From: Diphasiastrum complanatum
Taxonomy: Eukaryota > Streptophyta > Lycopodiopsida > Lycopodiales > Lycopodiaceae
Length of the DNA stretch: 64,000 nucleotides
Direction: 5' to 3'
Assembly: GCA_029204225.1 (NCBI GenBank)
Contig: CM055097.1
Coordinates: forward strand, 35,216,804 to 35,280,803
Part shown: positions 59,501 to 64,000 of the stretch, piece by piece
Position numbering within the stretch: the first letter of the stretch is position 1
Layout: each line of letters begins with the position of its first letter
Program-made: the position numbers and the translations under genes
The notes under the pieces: model-generated
The model's database searches: none
What the model saw: only the letters and a program-made list of their open reading frames with translations
Told to the model about the DNA's origin: nothing

Positions 59501-61728
59501 CCTAGTTCAATACTCTCCACTTCGACCCAGTGTCATAAACCAAGGAGCAACTGATTTAAATGACTCTAGAAGGCCTCAATTCAAATTTTGAATTCATTTT
59601 AATCTTCATTTTTCAAACCTTTCAAGGCCCTCTTTTGAACTTGATTAAACAAAAAGGCCCAATATGAACTTGAACACCCCATTTCAAAATCATGTTGTGA
59701 ATAAATGTTGGAAGGGAGGGGGCCGCATCATGAATTTGGCATTCTTGCGGCCATCATGGAAGAGATCTGATGACAGTTTCAGCATACATCAAGTTCTCTT
59801 TCATTCCTCTTAAACAGATATTGTCACCGTACATGTTCATCACTGTAATTGGCAATGTTGTCCCTCCATTTTGCTGATAATAACAATACATCTTTTGATC
59901 AATTATTGTTTTCTTCCATTGTTCCCCTGCGCAATTTATACATCGTTTCCCAGAGTTTGTTGCTCAAAATGTGGTTCTTACCGCACACAATTCTATACCT
60001 GAGAAGAGCTTTCAGTCTCATTATATCTCTACCCCTCATCCTTTGGTGCTAGTAAACTCTTCATCTCTTTATGTAGATTCTCATTTGGCATGTCTCTATA
60101 ATTTGCAAAACATCACTATGCTGCCAGCTAGTTATGCACATCACTCTCATCTTCCAACCATTTATCTTGCATAAATCTTATTCTATGGAACACTAGATGC
60201 ATGGACTTGACGCATGTCTTACTGCTCTTGCAGAGCATGCACACAACTCAACACACTATCCATTCTTCTAGATCGAACAGAAATCGATGCACGATTCTAA
60301 AACTTCCCTATTCAGTGCCCCACTGATCACAATCTTCCTTCCACCCCATAAGCTATCAGTAAAAATCAAGCAAATTCGGATTGGATTGAGCGAAGCATCT
60401 AAAAAATACACTCACATGAAAATTAGCAGGGATTATGTTGGTAGCATAGATGTGCCATGAGGTGGCTTAATGTACATCCTGCCTCCTCTTAGAAGTATAG
60501 ATCTAAAATGGTACGACCTGCATTCGAATCGGACAGGCCAGGTTCAAATCGTCGAACCGTTCAAACCGGTCTTAAGGTTTTTGTATTTTATTGAATAAGT
60601 AATCATTCAAATCAGGCAAGGCATTTACCTGGTGGAATGGGACCTTAATGGTGAAGGATGCCACAGTTACTGTCTAGTGGATGGAATGTGGATCCTGGTG
60701 CAAACTCCCAGACTTGGGAGTGAACAATAAGCATGGATTTCCAATATGGTTGGGTATTGAGTTTGATTTCTAGACTGTGCCAAAGTTCAAACTGTATCCT
60801 ATTCAGTAGTTAGTAGGTACCATGTCAGGTTACTAGTTAGTCCTCGGTGAGCCTCTACAACTTCAGTCTCTTAAAGTTAGTACAGATGAGAACGAAGGGC
60901 AAGTAGATGAGATACGAAGACACATAGATAAGAGATCTGAGTAGTTTATATCTCTAGAAGTATCAATGAATTGATCTAATATTAATTCATGCGATACGAA
61001 ATGGAGATTTTATCTGCGCAGTTTATGGACCTAGGGATCAAGATTTGTACATGGTGAGCGACAAGAACAAACCAAGTAAATTTCTAGGACTACCAACCTG
61101 CCAAAGTCCCAAAAAACTCTGATTCTCTCGCTTTCTGGTTACAATAAATCAAAAATACATTTCTAAAAATGATCACTTTCTTTATGGTGTCACTATGGCT
61201 TAATGTTTCTAGGTTCATATGGACTGGTGCTCCATTGCACAACCCACCATGTAAAATCCAAATGATTTTTCACTCCTTAGCCAGGATGGTTTACGGACCA
61301 GTGACTCAACTATTGTGCAGTGTGCACCACAGTTACCAGTAAATGATGTACCTTAGAATAGTCCCTCATGCGAATGTAAAAGACAGGCACAAACTGTGAC
61401 AGGAACCGATATTGAAGGTCTTTCGTAGGAAAGCCCAATAAACCCAAATCAGCCCTGCACGCTCTAAAAGAAGTTATTTCTATTAAGAAATAAATCAAAG
61501 ATTCCAGCAGCTTTAATCATAGTAAGACACAAATCTCAGTCTTTCTTGACTGAGGGCCTCATGAATGAAAAATAAAGTCATAATGCCCACACCTAAAATG
61601 GCATGCATCGGAGCAAAGAAAATTTGATCATCAAATTCAAAGAAGCTTCAAAACCATATCATTGCATACCGCAAAGTGTCAAGTTCAAGATTAAAGAGTA
61701 CCACTGGAGCACTCCCAACTAGGGTGTT
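50450..61728 (-). CDS. Host gene 2: DUF1995-domain protein, last six exons (5' part outside or unseen)
   Basis: Exons in coding order are 61670-61728, 61352-61454, 58930-58990, 51711-51793, 51478-51558 and 50450-50509. They give 447 nt, or 148 residues plus stop, and all five junctions preserve phase. The text has the DUF1995 layout: a beta-strand with [10 protein letters not shown], then [55 protein letters not shown], and the tail [16 protein letters not shown]1995 occurs in plastid proteins such as LPA3 (PSII assembly) and in the C-terminal part of a chloroplast adenylate kinase. This tail resembles those from memory; which paralogue it is cannot be settled without the N-terminus. The C-D intron is 7.1 kb. 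Upstream exons were not found up to 64000. Confidence 0.78.
50921..51392. mobile_element. MITE copy 1 (hAT-like), in gene 2 intron E-F
   Basis: Starts CATAGTTCCTAGGAATGGAG and ends near GGGTTTCGCTG. It shares long stretches with the element at 57601-57990 (TCCTAGGAATGGA, GGTTTTGTAC, TCTGATC, TTAATTACATCAGAAAAAAT and similar). It contains a partial internal duplication (about 51000-51040 and 51095-51130). A clear target duplication is not seen, so one end may be altered. No coding capacity. Confidence 0.65.
51478..51558 (-). CDS. Gene 2 exon E
   Basis: Acceptor TTATTGCAG; 27 whole codons beginning [20 protein letters not shown] and ending RRGYR; donor GTAAGC. Confidence 0.82.
51711..51793 (-). 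CDS. Gene 2 exon D
   Basis: The acceptor CTTACTATAG precedes GGCCATGG. Two bases complete Gly, then 27 codons from [20 protein letters not shown] to FTLGQ at donor GTGAAC. Confidence 0.82.
51794..55921. other. Gene 2 intron C-D, 3' part
   Basis: Intron sequence. Plus-strand open frames at 53149-53529 and 53541-53924 show no domain. No element boundary recognised. Confidence 0.5.
55922..56409 (-). pseudogene. Possible LTR-element gag fragment
   Basis: Two overlapping minus frames (56089-56406 and 55922-56134) with Lys/Glu-rich helical text ([17 protein letters not shown]) and no firm motif. Position just downstream of a minus-strand LTR-like segment with a PBS-like site suggests gag. The protein itself is not recognised. 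Confidence 0.3.
56587..56937 (-). repeat. Candidate LTR with degenerate PBS
   Basis: 351 bp with TGTTGC...CCTACA limits on the plus strand. Beside its left edge the minus strand reads TTTGGTATTACAG, one or two changes from the usual TGGTATCAGAG site. No partner LTR is seen. Confidence 0.35.
57601..57990. mobile_element. MITE copy 2 (hAT-like) with 8-bp target duplication, in gene 2 intron C-D
   Basis: 390 bp, CATAATTCCTAGG at the left and AACAGGTTTCTATG at the right, giving short inverted ends CATA/TATG. It is flanked by GTTGTGAC at 57593-57600 and 57991-57998. An 8-bp target duplication is the hAT hallmark. Non-coding. Confidence 0.75.
58930..58990 (-). CDS. Gene 2 exon C
   Basis: The acceptor GGCTGTGTAG precedes 20 codons, [20 protein letters not shown], plus one base of a Gly codon, at donor CAG|GTTGGC. 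It joins exon D to give RQYPGPWQVM. Confidence 0.78.
58991..61351. other. Gene 2 intron B-C
   Basis: 2.36-kb intron without a recognised element. Confidence 0.55.
61352..61454 (-). CDS. Gene 2 exon B
   Basis: The acceptor GCGTGCAG precedes GGCTGATTTGG. The first base completes Arg, then 34 codons ([20 protein letters not shown] and onward) end DYSK before donor GTACAT. An alternative acceptor 9 bases upstream (CTTTTAG) would add three residues in frame. Confidence 0.78.
61670..61728 (-). CDS. Gene 2 exon A
   Basis: Acceptor GCTGTTGCAG and donor TTTGCG|GTATGC. It has 19 codons ([19 protein letters not shown]) and two bases of an Arg codon. Phase 0 start implies at least one upstream exon. 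Confidence 0.75.
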
Positions 61729-62340
61729 CTGCAACAGCATATAAGAGACTATTAGGAAATTCCTGCTTTTGCACACCATCCCTGTATGAACAAGTTTCAC
61801 TACTTGTAGGAATAGAGAGTTGTTTGTATGGCCAAAGGGCATAAATAGGAAGATCTTTTTTCACTATGGTGACAAACAATTTGGACATTTATTTGCTTCG
61901 CACAACTTAAACATGTAGATCATTTGAAAATTGTGGTTTCAGTCAAGTGGTTTTCTGTTCATAGACATATAGACTACATATATTGACGTTTGGTTTTTCT
62001 GAAGTAATATTCTGGATAAATTATTTGATGTTGAATTTTATTTTGGTCCAATTGCATCCAATCTTCATGAAGTTGGAATATACAAAGATAATAAAAATGA
62101 TAAGTAATCCAGTTTTACTGAAGCAAAATTCTATTTTTCAGTGGAATATGTATTGAGAAAGATAACCCACCACATATTTTTCAATAGCTGGCAGTTCATT
62201 GGTGCTGCAATTGATGAATATGTAGATCGATGGAGCAGCATCTGCTTGAGATTTGTCTGTTGATAATGTGGCAAGGACAAGAAGCAACAAGTTATTGTCA
62301 ATTACTACTATGTCATAGGAATCAAGCCTTCAGCAAAGAT
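61729..62340. other. Region upstream of gene 2 exon A
   Basis: Presumably intron of gene 2; no upstream exon could be identified. Confidence 0.4.
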
Positions 62341-62574
62341 ATGAATAGGCGATTGGTTACTTGCCAAGTAGCAACCACCATCTACGTACATGCCAAATAC
62401 AACTAAGACCAACAAGGTATGAATAGGCGATTGGTTACTTGCCAAGTAGCAACTACCATCCACGTACATGCCAAAGACAACTAAGACCAACAAGATATGA
62501 ATAGGCGATTGGTTACTTGCCAAGTAGCAACTACCATCTACGTACATGCCAAATACAACTAAGACCAACAAGTT
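62341..62574. repeat. Three-copy 78-bp tandem repeat
   Basis: Units begin ATGAATAGGCGATTGG at 62341, 62419 and 62497 and differ at only a few positions. 78 is a multiple of three, so one minus frame runs through all three. Confidence 0.92.
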
Positions 62575-62600
62575 CAAAGCACTTGTTGAAAAATTCTTCT

Positions 62601-62656
62601 CTATGTGCACTAGTTAGAAGAGTCTTCCCTATGTGCACTAGTTAGAAGAGTCTTCC
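62601..62656. repeat. Two-copy 28-bp tandem repeat
   Basis: CTATGTGCACTAGTTAGAAG plus eight bases, repeated exactly (62601-62628, 62629-62656). Confidence 0.9.
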
Positions 62657-62991
62657 ACAAGGTAATAGATTGGAATGCACGTTTACATGATTTAGCCTGA
62701 AAAAGCCTTTTAAAATTTCTCTGATGTGTGGACAATGTTGCACTGAGAGTCAGCTGTAACATCTAAATCAGAACAGTGCTTGAGGATAATAAGAATATCT
62801 CTCCTTTTATTTCCTGTTGATTTTATCCAGTGCCAAGTGCTAGGTTGTGCAATGTTTGCAAGAGCTATGGAATCATTGCTTGCGAGACCATCTTGTGCTC
62901 ATAAGAGGAGCTGATCTCCTCTCACTTGGCAACTAATCATGATGTTGACAACAATATGGAGCTTACCTAATTAAAAGTTAAAGTCAAGGGT

Positions 62992-63189
62992 GTGATCAAG
63001 GCTCAAAATGATCAAGAGGCAAGACTACATCACTTTTCCGAGTTAAATTCTATCCGTGGCTTGTCTTTGCCAAAGTTCCACAGCAAGGATACCATCAAAG
63101 AGGAGGTTTTATGGATTGGACAATTCGAAATTGTGTTTCATTCATCGACTAAACGTGATGAGGCTACAGATATTTGGTTTTACTCTTAA
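62992..63189 (+). pseudogene. Possible retroelement gag scrap
   Basis: A 65-codon frame with LSLPKFHSKDTIKEEVLWIG and FEIVFHSSTKRDEA, which resembles the start of a Ty3-type gag (LPKF.G.D...W...E..F). It is short and isolated, so only tentative. Confidence 0.3.
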
Positions 63190-63844
63190 GTTCAAAATAA
63201 AAATGGTGGTCTGATATGAGGTTGCAGTTAAGAAAAAACATCATAGATATGGCATCACATCATGCACAATAGACATAAGGGACACTTGAGAAGGGAGGTG
63301 GTTACACTCTAAAAAAATTCCATCTTGTTATTTGTCATGTTTTTTTAATAACCCTTTGATTATCAATTTGCTAGTAAAACTTTTGCACCAACTTTTCTTT
63401 ATGTTACTGGATGTATGGGAGTGCTAAAAGTCGGACTATGTTGTCAGCTTTCTATGATTCTATGAGGAAAACGTTCCATCTTCAAGTGCAAATCAGCCAT
63501 CGGCAAAGAGGAGGATATGTCCGTACTTCCTAGGGGTGAAAGTGGTAAGCTTGCGGTGTTTCAATTTTTCTACTTTCTTTTGATCTTCTCCAGTGCCAGA
63601 TGTTAAATTGTGCAATGTTCACACATGTTAGAGCAAATCAATTCCCTTCATCTCCCAAGCTCTGGTGTTTGCATGCAAACTTGAAAGTCTGTTTCTTGAA
63701 GTCTGGTCTGAAGATTCTTTCTTCCCAAGGATCAAAGCTTTCAAAGAGGTGTTGAATGCATTGTGTTGTTGAAGTGTCAACATCTTCCTATCCTTGTCTC
63801 TATGACGCACCGCATGTCAATATTGTGTGTTAAAAACATGACAA

Positions 63845-63921
63845 GTTGTTGAGTGAGACATAGGTTGAGACTAGGGCATGCATGTTGTTGAGGTGAGACA
63901 TAGGTTGAGACTAAGGGCATG
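63845..63921. repeat. Two-copy tandem repeat, about 37 bp
   Basis: GTTGTTGAGTGAGACATAGG and onward at 63845-63880 recurs with two single-base insertions at 63884-63921. Confidence 0.85.
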
Positions 63922-64000
63922 AGATCTCCCTGCCACGCAGCCAATAAGCTAGAGAGTGAGCTCTAGGGACAGTGATTCGTGCATGGGATTTCTCGTTCAA

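Noticed and set aside
1-64000. CRISPR arrays, prokaryotic operons, rRNA genes
   Set aside because: None seen. The only short tandem repeats are eukaryotic minisatellites, and gene structure is intron-containing throughout.

Overview
The window is plant nuclear DNA. It is AT-rich, has GT-AG introns, and is dominated by decayed Ty1/copia and Ty3/gypsy LTR retrotransposons. Two host genes can be pieced together exon by exon, both on the minus strand, and their introns reach about 18.5 kb and 7.1 kb. Introns of that size point to a large-genome seed plant, most likely a gymnosperm. That lineage call is an inference, since no marker gene for it is present.

Host gene 1 (5141-28328, minus) encodes a predicted 316-residue plastid-type protein: an N-terminal thioredoxin-like [2Fe-2S] domain followed by TPR repeats. 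Six exons join with matching codon phases. Intron 1 (9393-27919) falls between the last two cluster-ligand cysteines and contains a nest of retrotransposons. In order these are: a Ty3 element whose 3' half is inverted (10853-16070); a stray copia LTR piece (16069-16225); a complete 5.5-kb copia element with 5-bp target duplication (16297-21836) inserted in an older Ty3 copy (16226-16296 and 21837 to about 23060); and a deleted Ty3 copy with palindromic LTR ends (24843-27049). Intron 4 carries a miniature LTR element whose LTR contains a tRNA-like sequence (6197-6579).

The 22 kb between the genes (28.5-50.4 kb) holds a copia gag-pol on the minus strand (30.1-34.85 kb), a copia integrase fragment on the plus strand (34.86-35.85 kb), a deleted Ty3 copy (35.85-37.06 kb), a possible 2-kb LTR (38.77-40.83 kb), a broken Tat/Athila-like pol (41.4-44.45 kb), a short-motif repeat field, a broken extra ORF (45.8-48.1 kb), and a BED zinc-finger ORF of hAT type (48.4-48.85 kb).

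Host gene 2 (50450-61728, minus) is the last six exons of a DUF1995-domain protein. The 5' part is not found here and probably lies beyond the right edge. Its introns carry two copies of a hAT-like MITE, one with an 8-bp target duplication, and an old LTR/gag remnant. The last 2 kb holds small tandem repeats and a possible gag scrap. Every retroelement coding region is broken, so no mobile element in the window looks autonomous. All family names come from motif recognition by eye, without database searches.
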